Assembly (NCBI GenBank): GCA_964617765.1
Contig: CAZTZY010000032.1
Span: forward strand, 1-27,944
Origin: CAZTZY01 sp964617765
GTDB lineage: Bacteria; Pseudomonadota; Gammaproteobacteria; Pseudomonadales; DT-91
Length of the DNA stretch: 27,944 nt
Direction: 5' to 3'
Part shown: piece by piece, positions 1 through 7,157 of the stretch
How positions within the stretch are numbered: position 1 is the first letter of the stretch
How the letters are laid out: each line of letters begins with the position of its first letter
Notes under the pieces: generated by a model
Told to the model about the DNA's origin: nothing
Database searches by the model: none
What the model saw: only the letters and a program-made list of their open reading frames with translations
Program-made: the position numbers and the translations under genes

Positions 1-30
1 ATTTATAGTAGTTGGTTTTGAGTGTCAATA

Positions 31-47
31 GGGAGTGACTGTCCTAT
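31..47 (+). repeat. Left arm of 17-bp inverted repeat around the AT-rich gene
   Basis: GGGAGTGACTGTCCTAT here is the exact reverse complement of positions 584-600. Beyond the 17 bp, both arms also carry TGCTCA after a 3- or 4-base gap, so the similarity continues with one indel. A related copy (GGACACTCACTCCC) lies at 692-705 in the same orientation as the 584-600 arm. The arms enclose the 162-codon AT-rich gene. Boundaries of a small mobile unit or a dispersed repeat family are both possible; no transposase is present in the window. Confidence 0.6.
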
Positions 48-64
48 GTTTGCTCAATCGTAGG

Positions 65-83
65 GGCGGGTTCCAAACCCGCC
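65..83. repeat. REP-like hairpin
   Basis: GGCGGGTT and AACCCGCC form a perfect 8-bp stem around a 3-base CCA loop. No T-run follows directly, so it is a poor intrinsic terminator on the + strand. It lies just beyond the stop codon of the - strand gene at 138-626, so its transcript could fold here. GC-rich hairpins of this kind are typical of dispersed REP-type repeats; that assignment is by resemblance only. Confidence 0.55.
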
Positions 84-137
84 TGAACAAATACCCACGC
101 AAAGTGACCCTAATTATTTTATTAGAAAGCCATATTT

Positions 138-626
138 TTATTCAGTAGAATTACTTAAATTACTTTCAGTAACGTTAAGATTAATTGTATCTTGACCATC
201 ATTTCCAGCTTCAATAATTGGTTCAATTTTAATCAAGTTACCTTTTGCATCAACTTCAATAATTTTAGCTGTCACATTATTTTTATCAAAATTTGGTGAG
301 TAAAAATCAAAATTGTAGAATTTGTTTGCTTCGAGATTGGCAGTAACAGTATGAATGGGATTTTTTGAATCAGTTATAGCATAGGTAATACCATAAACAG
401 CGGCGCCAGGTAATATACCTGTAAATAAAAATAACATAGACCAAGAGATATTTGCAGCTTGAGTTATAGACTCATATTTATAAGTAAAAGTTGTTAGCCC
501 AGGGGTAAATTCATATTTTTTAGCAAATTTTAATTCGACGCCATTGGCCGTCAAAAGCTTAATTGATTGACTATGAGCACTCGATAGGACAGTCACTCCC
601 CAGTTTTTTGCGTGGCTGTAATTCAT
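138..626 (-). CDS. Hypothetical AT-rich protein with one hydrophobic segment
   Basis: I do not recognise this 162-residue protein. It has a polar N-terminus, a stretch reading ANGVELKFAKKYEFTPGL, a hydrophobic segment at about residues 61-84 (ISWSMLFLFTGILPGAAVYG and on), and a polar C-terminus rich in N, D, T and S. The pattern of 'V-E-L-K... Y-E-F-x-P-G' followed later by 'LEANKFYNFDF' resembles small surface or lipoproteins with paired beta-strand repeats, but a signal peptide is absent from the predicted start. The first codons fall inside the right arm of the 17-bp inverted repeat, so the natural N-terminus may have been replaced or lost. Base composition is far more AT-rich than the neighbours, which suggests acquired or lineage-specific DNA. 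The upstream ribosome site is weak (AAGGGAT about 14 nt before ATG). Confidence 0.5.
   Translation of the reverse strand: MNYSHAKNWGVTVLSSAHSQSIKLLTANGVELKFAKKYEFTPGLTTFTYKYESITQAANISWSMLFLFTGILPGAAVYGITYAITDSKNPIHTVTANLEANKFYNFDFYSPNFDKNNVTAKIIEVDAKGNLIKIEPIIEAGNDGQDTINLNVTESNLSNSTE
584..600 (-). repeat. Right arm of 17-bp inverted repeat
   Basis: ATAGGACAGTCACTCCC pairs exactly with 31-47. It overlaps codons about 9-14 of the AT-rich gene. Ninety bases to the right, 692-705 holds a 13/14 match in the same orientation, so three related copies lie within 700 bp. Confidence 0.6.
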
Positions 627-807
627 TGTTGGTGGTGCATCCCTTGTTTTTTATTGTGACGCGCTTTTGTGCCTTAATAACAGTATCACAGGGACACTCA
701 CTCCCCTTTTCCCAAAATAACCCGCCCGGAATCATCATGGCAATCGATTAACTCTAAAGATCGGGTATTTTTGACCCGGACTGAAATCCTGTGCACCGGG
801 AATCTCG

Positions 808-837
808 CATAATCTATATCAAAATATTTTGATATAG
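808..837 (+). promoter_or_regulatory. -10 element abutting a 24-bp perfect palindromic operator
   Basis: CATAAT at 808-813 is a good -10 hexamer. Directly after it, 814-837 is a perfect palindrome with arm CTATATCAAAAT followed by its exact complement. The expected transcription start falls inside the palindrome, so a bound dimer would block initiation. AT-rich perfect dyads of this size are typical ArsR-family operators, and the gene that follows encodes an ArsR-type regulator. This implies autoregulation and control of the metK-ahcY-metF operon. The palindrome resembles what I recall of SahR sites (TATCAA/TTGATA halves). No convincing -35 hexamer is spaced correctly; TTGACC at 771-776 is too far upstream. 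Confidence 0.75.
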
Positions 838-864
838 TTGAAACCTGCTGCTACACTGCCTGCC

Positions 865-1887
865 ATGTTAAATACTTCAACTTTATTGCCCACGCCCTTA
901 CCTGCCCTTGATTGCGAGCAGCTGGCGCTGTTTTGCAAGGCCAGTGCCGATGAATTGCGCCTGAATATCCTGCGCGTACTGCGTAATGATTCTTACAGCG
1001 TACAGGAGTTGTGCCATATCGTTGACCTGAAACAGTCGGCACTCAGTCATCATTTGAAGGTATTGGCGGCAGCGCAATGGGTGACTACACGGCGCGAAGG
1101 CAATACCATTTTTTACCGCCGTTATGTGTTGGCGCACGATTTACCCTTGGCCAGCTTGCAAACTGCGCTGTTTAACAGCATTGATGCCTGCGCACTGGAA
1201 CCGGCGATTGCCCAGCGCCTGCAGGATATTGAAGAAAGCCGCACGGAATCTTCCCGTGCCTTTTTTATCGAAAACGCTGCGAAGTTTCGTGAACAGCAGG
1301 ATCTGATTGCCAGTTTTGATCACTATGCTGACAGCGTGGAAGCCTTGTTAACCACCATTGCCCTGCCGGATAAAGACCATGCTATTGAAATTGGGCCGGG
1401 AGAAGGGTTGTTTTTAAATGCACTGGCACGACAGTTCAAACACGTTTCAGCCTTTGATACTTCCAGTGCGATGCTGACGCAGGCGAAACAATGGGTGATG
1501 AAATCCTCACTCGCCAATGTCAGTTTAGTGCTGGGTGATACCCGCAAGGCTGCGGCCTCTGCAAATCCTGCAGATTGCGTGGTGATCAACATGGTATTGC
1601 ACCACGTGGCCAGCCCGGCCGACGTATTGAATGATATCAGTGCCTGCCTGAAACCCGGCGGCGCATTGATTGTTACCGACTTATGCCACCACGACCAGGA
1701 TTGGGCCAAAACCGCCTGTGGTGATGTATGGATGGGTTTCGACCCTGATGATTTAACACAATGGGCTAACAAGGCGGGTTTGCTGCACGGGCAATCTACC
1801 TATCTGGCCCAGCGAAACGGCTTTCGCATCCAGATCCAACATTTTTATAAACCTGTCTTACTAAAAAACCAAGGAACCACAACATGA
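865..1887 (+). CDS. ArsR-family repressor fused to SAM-dependent methyltransferase (SahR-like)
   Basis: The 340-residue product has an ArsR winged helix at about residues 18-87, with the recognition helix-turn-helix SVQELCHIVDLKQSALSHH at 45-63 and a wing (REGNTIFYRR). A class I methyltransferase domain follows at about 165-280, with motif I AIEIGPGEG at 173-181 and an acidic residue in VSAFDTS. The gene heads the metK-ahcY-metF operon and overlaps metK by 4 bp (ATGA), so its role is very likely control of SAM/SAH recycling. SahR is known as an ArsR-family repressor of this regulon, released by S-adenosylhomocysteine. The fused methyltransferase fold may be the SAM/SAH sensing site; that part is inference. 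The ATG at 865 is chosen over an in-frame TTG at 838 because the TTG directly abuts the operator; neither has a clear ribosome site. No metal-binding cysteine motif of arsenic or zinc sensors is evident in the helix. Confidence 0.85.
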   Translation: MLNTSTLLPTPLPALDCEQLALFCKASADELRLNILRVLRNDSYSVQELCHIVDLKQSALSHHLKVLAAAQWVTTRREGNTIFYRRYVLAHDLPLASLQTALFNSIDACALEPAIAQRLQDIEESRTESSRAFFIENAAKFREQQDLIASFDHYADSVEALLTTIALPDKDHAIEIGPGEGLFLNALARQFKHVSAFDTSSAMLTQAKQWVMKSSLANVSLVLGDTRKAAASANPADCVVINMVLHHVASPADVLNDISACLKPGGALIVTDLCHHDQDWAKTACGDVWMGFDPDDLTQWANKAGLLHGQSTYLAQRNGFRIQIQHFYKPVLLKNQGTTT

Positions 1888-3110
1888 GTGAATATTCAGT
1901 ATTTACTTCTGAATCCGTTTCAGAAGGCCATCCCGATAAAGTTGCCGACCAGATTTCTGACGCGGTGCTTGATGCGATTATTGTCCGCGACCCCTATGCC
2001 CGCGTTGCCGTAGAGACGTTAGTGAAAACCGGTATGGCGATTATCGCCGGTGAAGTCACTACCACGTGTTACGTTGACCTGGAAGAAATCGTGCGTAAAG
2101 TGATTTGCGACATTGGTTATACCAGCTCTGTTGTCGGTTTTGATGGCGCTTCCTGTGCCGTATTAAACGGTATCGGCAAACAATCACCGGATATCGCCCA
2201 AGGGGTTGACCGTGCCAAGCCGGAAGACCAGGGTGCTGGTGACCAGGGCTTGATGTTCGGTTATGCCACTAACGAAACCGAAAGTTTGATGCCTGCTGCC
2301 ATTCACTATTCTCATCGTCTCGTTGAACGCCAGGCACAATTGCGTAAATCGGGCGAATTGAAGTGGTTGCGCCCGGATGCCAAATCACAGGTCACCCTGC
2401 GTTATGAAAACGGCAAGCCTGTCGCTGTTGAAGCGGTAGTATTATCGACACAACATGACCCGGATATCAGCCTGGCTGATTTGCGCGTTCAGGTTCTGGA
2501 AAAAATCATCAAACCAGTATTGCCTAAAGAGTGGCTGCATGATGGCACCCAATACCATATCAACCCGACCGGCAACTTTGTGATCGGTGGCCCGGTAGGT
2601 GATTGCGGTTTAACTGGCCGTAAAATCATCGTCGACAGTTACGGCGGCATGGCACGTCATGGCGGCGGTGCTTTCTCCGGTAAAGATCCATCAAAAGTAG
2701 ATCGTTCAGCCGCTTATATGGGCCGTTATGTTGCGAAGAACGTGGTTGCTGCAGGTTTGGCTGATCGCGTGGAAATCCAGGTGTCTTATGCGATTGGTGT
2801 AGCGCAACCGACCTCTATCTCCGTCAATACTTTTGGCACTGGTAAAGTCAGCGACGAAAAACTGATTGCGGCTATCCGTGAAGTGTTTGATATGCGTCCT
2901 TATGCGATTACCAAACAACTGAACCTGTTGCACCCGATGTACCAATTGACCGCTGCTTATGGTCACTTTGGCCGTACTCCGTTTGAACATACTTATAACT
3001 ACACCGAGCGCGAAAACGGTAACACTGTGTTGAAATCCAGCACCTTTACCGCCTTCACCTGGGAAAAAACCGACAAGGCCGAAGCCCTTAAAGCTGCTGC
3101 CCATAAATAA
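1884..3110 (+). CDS. metK: S-adenosylmethionine synthetase
   Basis: MetK joins ATP and methionine to give SAM, the methyl donor of the cell, in the cytoplasm. The 408-residue protein opens with the family start FTSESVSEGHPDKVADQISD. It carries the hexapeptide GAGDQG at 117-122 and the glycine loop GGGAFSGKD from residue 260, both hallmarks of the active site. It is longer than the 384-residue E. coli enzyme, mainly through about 20 extra residues near the C-terminus between AAYGHFGRTPF and FTWEKTDKA. The start codon overlaps the repressor stop (ATGA), and AAGGAA lies 7 bases upstream, so the two are translationally coupled. It is probably transcribed from the palindrome-controlled promoter ahead of the repressor gene. 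Confidence 0.98.
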   Translation: MSEYSVFTSESVSEGHPDKVADQISDAVLDAIIVRDPYARVAVETLVKTGMAIIAGEVTTTCYVDLEEIVRKVICDIGYTSSVVGFDGASCAVLNGIGKQSPDIAQGVDRAKPEDQGAGDQGLMFGYATNETESLMPAAIHYSHRLVERQAQLRKSGELKWLRPDAKSQVTLRYENGKPVAVEAVVLSTQHDPDISLADLRVQVLEKIIKPVLPKEWLHDGTQYHINPTGNFVIGGPVGDCGLTGRKIIVDSYGGMARHGGGAFSGKDPSKVDRSAAYMGRYVAKNVVAAGLADRVEIQVSYAIGVAQPTSISVNTFGTGKVSDEKLIAAIREVFDMRPYAITKQLNLLHPMYQLTAAYGHFGRTPFEHTYNYTERENGNTVLKSSTFTAFTWEKTDKAEALKAAAHK

Positions 3111-3135
3111 CTGATAACTGAAACGAGATATTATT

Positions 3136-4539
3136 ATGACAACTGCAACGCAAGCAAAAGCACAATTTGATGATTATAAAGTAGCGGATATGTCTTTAGC
3201 GGCATGGGGCCGTAAAGAGATTGAAATCGCAGAAGGCGAAATGCCGGCACTGATGGCACTGCGCCGTAAGTACAAGGCCACCCAGCCTTTGGCTAACGCC
3301 CGCATCATGGGCTGCATACACATGACCATCCAGACTGCCGTTTTGATTGAAACGTTAGTGGAACTGGGCGCGGAAGTACGCTGGTCTTCGTGCAACATTT
3401 TCTCTACACAAGATCACGCAGCGGCGGCGATTGCTGCTGCCGGCATTCCCGTGTTCGCCTGGAAAGGCGAAACCGAGGAAGAGTTTTGGTGGTGTATCGA
3501 ACAAACCGTATTGGCACATAAAGGCAGTGATAAAGCATGGAATGCCAACATGATCCTCGATGATGGCGGCGACCTGACGGTACTGGTACACGACAAGTAC
3601 CCACAGATGCTTGAAACCATCCACGGTATTTCTGAAGAAACTACCACGGGTGTTCATCGCCTGCTGGAAATGATGGCCGACGGTTCCTTGAAAGTGCCGG
3701 CTATCAACGTGAATGATGCCATCACCAAATCGAAAAATGATAACAAGTACGGCTGCCGTCATTCATTGAACGATGCCATCAAGCGCGGTACTGACCATTT
3801 GTTAGCCGGTAAAAAAGCTTTGGTAGTGGGTTATGGCGACGTGGGCAAGGGTTCTGCGCAATCACTGCGCCAGGAAGGCATGATCGTGCGTATTTCTGAG
3901 ATTGACCCGATCTGCGCCATGCAGGCGTGCATGGATGGCTACGAAGTGGTTTCTCCCTACATCAACGGCGTTAACACCGGCGACATGAACGGCATCAACA
4001 AGGCATTGCTAGGCACTACTGACCTGATCGTGACCACTACCGGCAACAACAAAGTGTGTGACAAGAACATGCTGCAAGCCCTGAAAAATGGCGCGGTTGT
4101 TTGTAACATCGGCCACTTTGATACCGAGATTGATATTGCGTTCATGCGTGACAACTGGGAATGGGATGAGATCAAGCCACAAGTACATAAAGTGATCCGC
4201 AACAAAGCCACTAACGATCACCTGATTGTGCTGTCTGAAGGCCGTCTGGTGAACCTTGGCAACGCCACTGGCCACCCAAGCCGCATCATGGATGGCTCGT
4301 TTGCCAACCAGGTTCTGGCGCAGATGTATTTGTGGGAAGGCAAGTTTGCCGATCTGCCAATCGGCGAGAAGCTGGGCAATGTGTACGTGAAAGTGTTGCC
4401 ACGCAAACTGGATGAAGAAGTCGCCAAAGATATGGTGGAAGGTTTTGGTGGTGTGTTAACGCGCCTCACGCCATCACAGGCTGACTATATCAAAGTACCG
4501 GTAGATGGCCCTTACAAGCCTGATAGCTATAAGTACTGA
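3136..4539 (+). CDS. ahcY: Adenosylhomocysteinase (SAH hydrolase)
   Basis: AhcY splits S-adenosylhomocysteine into homocysteine and adenosine, removing the product inhibitor of methyltransferases. The 467-residue protein has the substrate region (GCIHMTIQTAVLIETLVELG, then SSCNIFSTQDHAAAAIA). The NAD-binding loop GYGDVGKG has its GxGxxG at residues 232-237. GHFDTEID follows, and the C-terminus PDSYKY corresponds to the conserved tyrosine-ending tail that reaches the partner subunit. It starts 25 bp after metK. That gap is too short for the SAH riboswitch found ahead of ahcY in many related bacteria, which agrees with control by a protein repressor instead. Confidence 0.98.
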   Translation: MTTATQAKAQFDDYKVADMSLAAWGRKEIEIAEGEMPALMALRRKYKATQPLANARIMGCIHMTIQTAVLIETLVELGAEVRWSSCNIFSTQDHAAAAIAAAGIPVFAWKGETEEEFWWCIEQTVLAHKGSDKAWNANMILDDGGDLTVLVHDKYPQMLETIHGISEETTTGVHRLLEMMADGSLKVPAINVNDAITKSKNDNKYGCRHSLNDAIKRGTDHLLAGKKALVVGYGDVGKGSAQSLRQEGMIVRISEIDPICAMQACMDGYEVVSPYINGVNTGDMNGINKALLGTTDLIVTTTGNNKVCDKNMLQALKNGAVVCNIGHFDTEIDIAFMRDNWEWDEIKPQVHKVIRNKATNDHLIVLSEGRLVNLGNATGHPSRIMDGSFANQVLAQMYLWEGKFADLPIGEKLGNVYVKVLPRKLDEEVAKDMVEGFGGVLTRLTPSQADYIKVPVDGPYKPDSYKY

Positions 4540-4549
4540 TTACCTGTAC

Positions 4550-4569
4550 GGGCACGGCATGCCGTGCCC
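4550..4569. repeat. 20-bp perfect palindrome between ahcY and metF
   Basis: GGGCACGGCATGCCGTGCCC reads the same on both strands. It sits 10 bases after the ahcY stop and 33 bases before metF. There is no T-run, so a strong intrinsic terminator is unlikely. It may be an insertion of a dispersed palindromic repeat that tunes mRNA stability or expression of metF relative to ahcY. Confidence 0.65.
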
Positions 4570-4602
4570 CAACATATGACAATTATTGATACAGACTATT
4601 AA

Positions 4603-5439
4603 ATGACTAACACAACACAACAAAAACGTTTCAGCTTCGAATTTTTCCCGCCCAAGACCGATATCGGGCGCGACAAGCTCGAACAACTCTGGAAAGACCT
4701 TAACACCCTGAACCCGGCCTTTTTTTCGGTGACCTATGGCGCCGGCGGTTCTACGCGTGACAATACCTTTAATATCGTCAAGGCAATGAAACAACAAGGC
4801 CTGTCAGTGGCACCACACCTTTCCTTTGGTGGTGACAGCGAAGCAGCCATGCTGGAATTGCTGAACAACTACAAGGCACTGGGCATTGATCGTATCGTCG
4901 CCTTGCGCGGTGACATTCCTTCCGGCATGGGTGCGGTGCGCATTGTTTATGCCAATGAACTGGTGGCATTTATTCGCCAGCATTTCGGCCAGCAGTTTCA
5001 CCTGGAAGTAGCGGCGTATCCTGAGATTCATCCGGAATCGACCAGCTATGCGACGGATATCCAATTCCTGAAACAAAAGTTTGATGCAGGAGCAAATTCA
5101 GCTATCACCCAATATTTCTTTAACGCTGATGCTTATTTTTACTTTGCAGAGGAATGCCAGAAAGCCGGTATCACCCAACCAATTTATCCGGGCGTTATGC
5201 CCATTACCAATTTCACCAATCTGGTACGCTTTTCTGCTAATTGCGGCGCGGAAATTCCGCAATGGTTAAAACGTAAAATCGAAAGCCTGGGTACTGACCA
5301 GGAAGCCATTACTGAATATGGCAAGGAAGTGATTATTCGTTTGTCTGAAAAGTTGTTGGCCGGTGGAGCTCCCGGTATTCATTTTTATACGATGAACCAA
5401 CTGGAACCTGTACACTCGATTTATAAGGCTATAATCTAG
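4603..5439 (+). CDS. metF: 5,10-methylenetetrahydrofolate reductase
   Basis: MetF reduces methylene-tetrahydrofolate to 5-methyl-tetrahydrofolate with FAD, supplying the methyl group for methionine synthase. The 278-residue protein starts with FSFEFFPPKT; Glu13 matches the catalytic Glu28 of E. coli MetF. VTYGAGGSTRDNT and LRGDIP follow, with ITQYFFNADAYFYF and PGVMPI in the second half of the barrel. Length is slightly short of the E. coli enzyme because of a trimmed N-terminus. It is the last gene of the methyl-cycle operon. It is separated from ahcY by 63 bp that hold a 20-bp palindrome. No good ribosome site precedes the ATG, which may mean lower expression. Confidence 0.96.
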   Translation: MTNTTQQKRFSFEFFPPKTDIGRDKLEQLWKDLNTLNPAFFSVTYGAGGSTRDNTFNIVKAMKQQGLSVAPHLSFGGDSEAAMLELLNNYKALGIDRIVALRGDIPSGMGAVRIVYANELVAFIRQHFGQQFHLEVAAYPEIHPESTSYATDIQFLKQKFDAGANSAITQYFFNADAYFYFAEECQKAGITQPIYPGVMPITNFTNLVRFSANCGAEIPQWLKRKIESLGTDQEAITEYGKEVIIRLSEKLLAGGAPGIHFYTMNQLEPVHSIYKAII

Positions 5440-5460
5440 GCTTGTGATATCAGGATAAAG

Positions 5461-5499
5461 CCTGACCTACGGGAAAGCAGTATTTTGCAGGTCGGGTTT
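5461..5499 (+). terminator. Probable terminator after metF
   Basis: CCTGACCT (5461-5468) pairs with AGGTCGGG (5489-5496) with one G-U wobble, followed by TTT. The T-run is short, so termination may be partial. Its place between metF and the next gene supports the role. Confidence 0.45.
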
Positions 5500-5540
5500 A
5501 AACCGATAAAAATAACAACAACCTTAACGAGGCTATCATC

Positions 5541-5939
5541 ATGAAAAAATCGCTTATATTCGTTGCATTGGCTTTTGCTGCCTTACCTTTCGCCCATGGC
5601 GGTGAACCTTCTGTGTATATTATAGAGCCCGCTAATGGTGCCACTGTTAGCAGCCCGGTTACGGTTAAATTTGGCCTGAAGAATTTTGGCGTGGCGCCTG
5701 CCGGTGTTGAACAGGAAAATACCGGACATCACCACTTACTGATCGATGCTCCTTTACCGGATTTAACACAACCGATTGCCAAAGATGCCAACCATATGCA
5801 TTTCGGCGGCGGCCAAACCGAAACAGAATTGACTTTGACGCCAGGAAAACACACTTTACAGTTACTGTTAGGTAACGGCATGCATATTCCCCACGCCAAA
5901 CCTTTACAGTCTGAAGTGATCACCATTACCGTGAAATAA
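5541..5939 (+). CDS. Secreted DUF4399 protein
   Basis: The 132-residue protein has a clear signal peptide (MKKS, then a hydrophobic core to about residue 17, likely cleavage after residue 19 or 20), so it is exported to the periplasm. The mature part matches the DUF4399 pattern: IEPANGATVSSPVTVKFGL near 28-46, NTGHHHLLID at 60-69, NHMHFGGGQTE at 84-94, and GNGMHIPH at 111-118. The many histidines (63-65, 85, 87, 115, 118) could bind a metal, but no function is established. GAGG lies 8 bases before ATG. The stop is directly followed by the ATG of rsmE, so the two genes form a unit, although no functional link is known. Such proteins are sometimes mislabelled RodA in databases; nothing here supports that. 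Confidence 0.85.
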   Translation: MKKSLIFVALAFAALPFAHGGEPSVYIIEPANGATVSSPVTVKFGLKNFGVAPAGVEQENTGHHHLLIDAPLPDLTQPIAKDANHMHFGGGQTETELTLTPGKHTLQLLLGNGMHIPHAKPLQSEVITITVK

Positions 5940-6671
5940 ATGCGCATTCCCCGCATCTATACCCCGCAAACATTAGGCACAGGATTGAGCATTGCACTGG
6001 AAGAACAAGCCAGTGCTCATCTGTCACGCGCCTTGCGTTTTCAGGTGGGCGACAGCATCAGTCTGTTTAACGGCATGGGCGGAGAGTATTCAGCAAAAAT
6101 CAGCAGCATCTCAAAAAAAACAGTCACGATACATCTTGGCGAGCATCTACCGGATAATGCGCAATCACCCCTGGATACCCATATTGCCGTAGGTGTATCG
6201 AAAGGTGAAAAAGTGGATTTGATTGTACAGAAATGTACAGAACTTGGTGTTACTGCTATTTATCCTATCATTACTGAACGCAGTGATGTGAAGATGAATG
6301 AAGAACGCTGGCAGAAAAAAGTGGAGCGCTGGCAGGAAATAGCCATCAGCGCCTGTGAACAATCTGCGCGGAATGATATACCCACGATACATGCGGTACA
6401 AACCTTTGCACAATGGCTGGAAAATACTCGTCATATTCAACACTGTTTATTTCATCCTGAAGGCAACATCCATTTTTCCGCAATGAATATCACTAACAAC
6501 ATAGCCATGGCATTTGGATCAGAAGGAGGATTTTCAGTGAACGAAATTGCTTTAGCCCAACAATCTGGTTGCCATATTGTAAAGCTGGGCCCGCGGGTGC
6601 TACGAGCAGAAACCGCACCGATTGCCGCATTGGCTATAGCGCAGGCGCAATGGGGTGATTTACTGAGCTGA
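5940..6671 (+). CDS. rsmE: 16S rRNA (uracil-1498-N3)-methyltransferase
   Basis: RsmE methylates N3 of U1498 in 16S rRNA, at the decoding centre, using SAM. The 243-residue protein has the N-terminal PUA-like part (SRALRFQVGDSISLFNGMGG, 29-48) and a SPOUT domain. Diagnostic segments are GVSKGEKVDLIVQKCTELGV at 85-104, the SAM loop FGSEGGF at 192-198, and the trefoil-knot segment LGPRVLRAETA at 216-226. The ATG begins on the base after the stop of the DUF4399 gene, with no separate ribosome site, implying translational coupling. It converges on chpC with only 8 bp between the two stops. Confidence 0.97.
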   Translation: MRIPRIYTPQTLGTGLSIALEEQASAHLSRALRFQVGDSISLFNGMGGEYSAKISSISKKTVTIHLGEHLPDNAQSPLDTHIAVGVSKGEKVDLIVQKCTELGVTAIYPIITERSDVKMNEERWQKKVERWQEIAISACEQSARNDIPTIHAVQTFAQWLENTRHIQHCLFHPEGNIHFSAMNITNNIAMAFGSEGGFSVNEIALAQQSGCHIVKLGPRVLRAETAPIAALAIAQAQWGDLLS

Positions 6672-6679
6672 GATCCTGA

Positions 6680-7147
6680 TCAGCCTAACATCGCCACAAT
6701 TTCTTTTTCAATTTTTTCAATATCGGGCACTATGATGGATTCATCACCCAATTGTGCCTTCATTATCTCCACAACGCCTGTTTGTGCTTCTTCATCCTGC
6801 ACCAGCGCATCTTTTTGTATGCGTTGCATTTTCGGCGTTTCCAAAGCTACAAAAGCCCAATAAGGCATCGTTTCACGGTTAAAAACCCCATGAATTACGA
6901 TAATTTTTAGTAACCGGCTTTGCCGAAAAAATGAATCATTGTTGAGTGCTTCTACCGAGATCAACGGAATATATATACCGCGCCATGGCAACTTTCCCAG
7001 ATACCAGGTTGGTACATCATCACTTTCTGCATGGGTTGGCTGGAAATCGACGATTTCCGCAATAAGGGCATCCGGAATAATCATCCTGCCGCCTTCTATA
7101 AATGAAAGTAATGCGTTTATTGAAGTTGGTGCCGCCTGTTCAGACAT
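6680..7147 (-). CDS. chpC: CheW-like protein ChpC of the Pil-Chp system
   Basis: This 155-residue protein has a CheW fold: IIPDALIAEIVDFQP, then YLGKLPWRGIYIPLISVEAL, with a hydrophobic C-terminal half ending in IVPDIEKIEKEIVAML. As last gene of the pilG-to-chpC operon it matches ChpC, the second CheW of the P. aeruginosa system, thought to couple extra receptors to the ChpA kinase. AGGGG lies 8 bases before ATG, and the gap to chpB is 10 bp. Sequence alone shows only the CheW family; the name rests on gene order. Confidence 0.88.
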   Translation of the reverse strand: MSEQAAPTSINALLSFIEGGRMIIPDALIAEIVDFQPTHAESDDVPTWYLGKLPWRGIYIPLISVEALNNDSFFRQSRLLKIIVIHGVFNRETMPYWAFVALETPKMQRIQKDALVQDEEAQTGVVEIMKAQLGDESIIVPDIEKIEKEIVAMLG

Positions 7148-7157
7148 ATACTAGCCC

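Noticed and set aside
563..751. 62-codon + strand open frame upstream of the repressor gene
   Set aside because: It overlaps the antisense hypothetical gene and a repeat, has no ribosome site and no recognisable protein features.
838..867. TTG start at 838 for the ArsR-methyltransferase gene
   Set aside because: It directly abuts the palindromic operator and has no ribosome site; the ATG at 865 gives a normal ArsR N-terminus.
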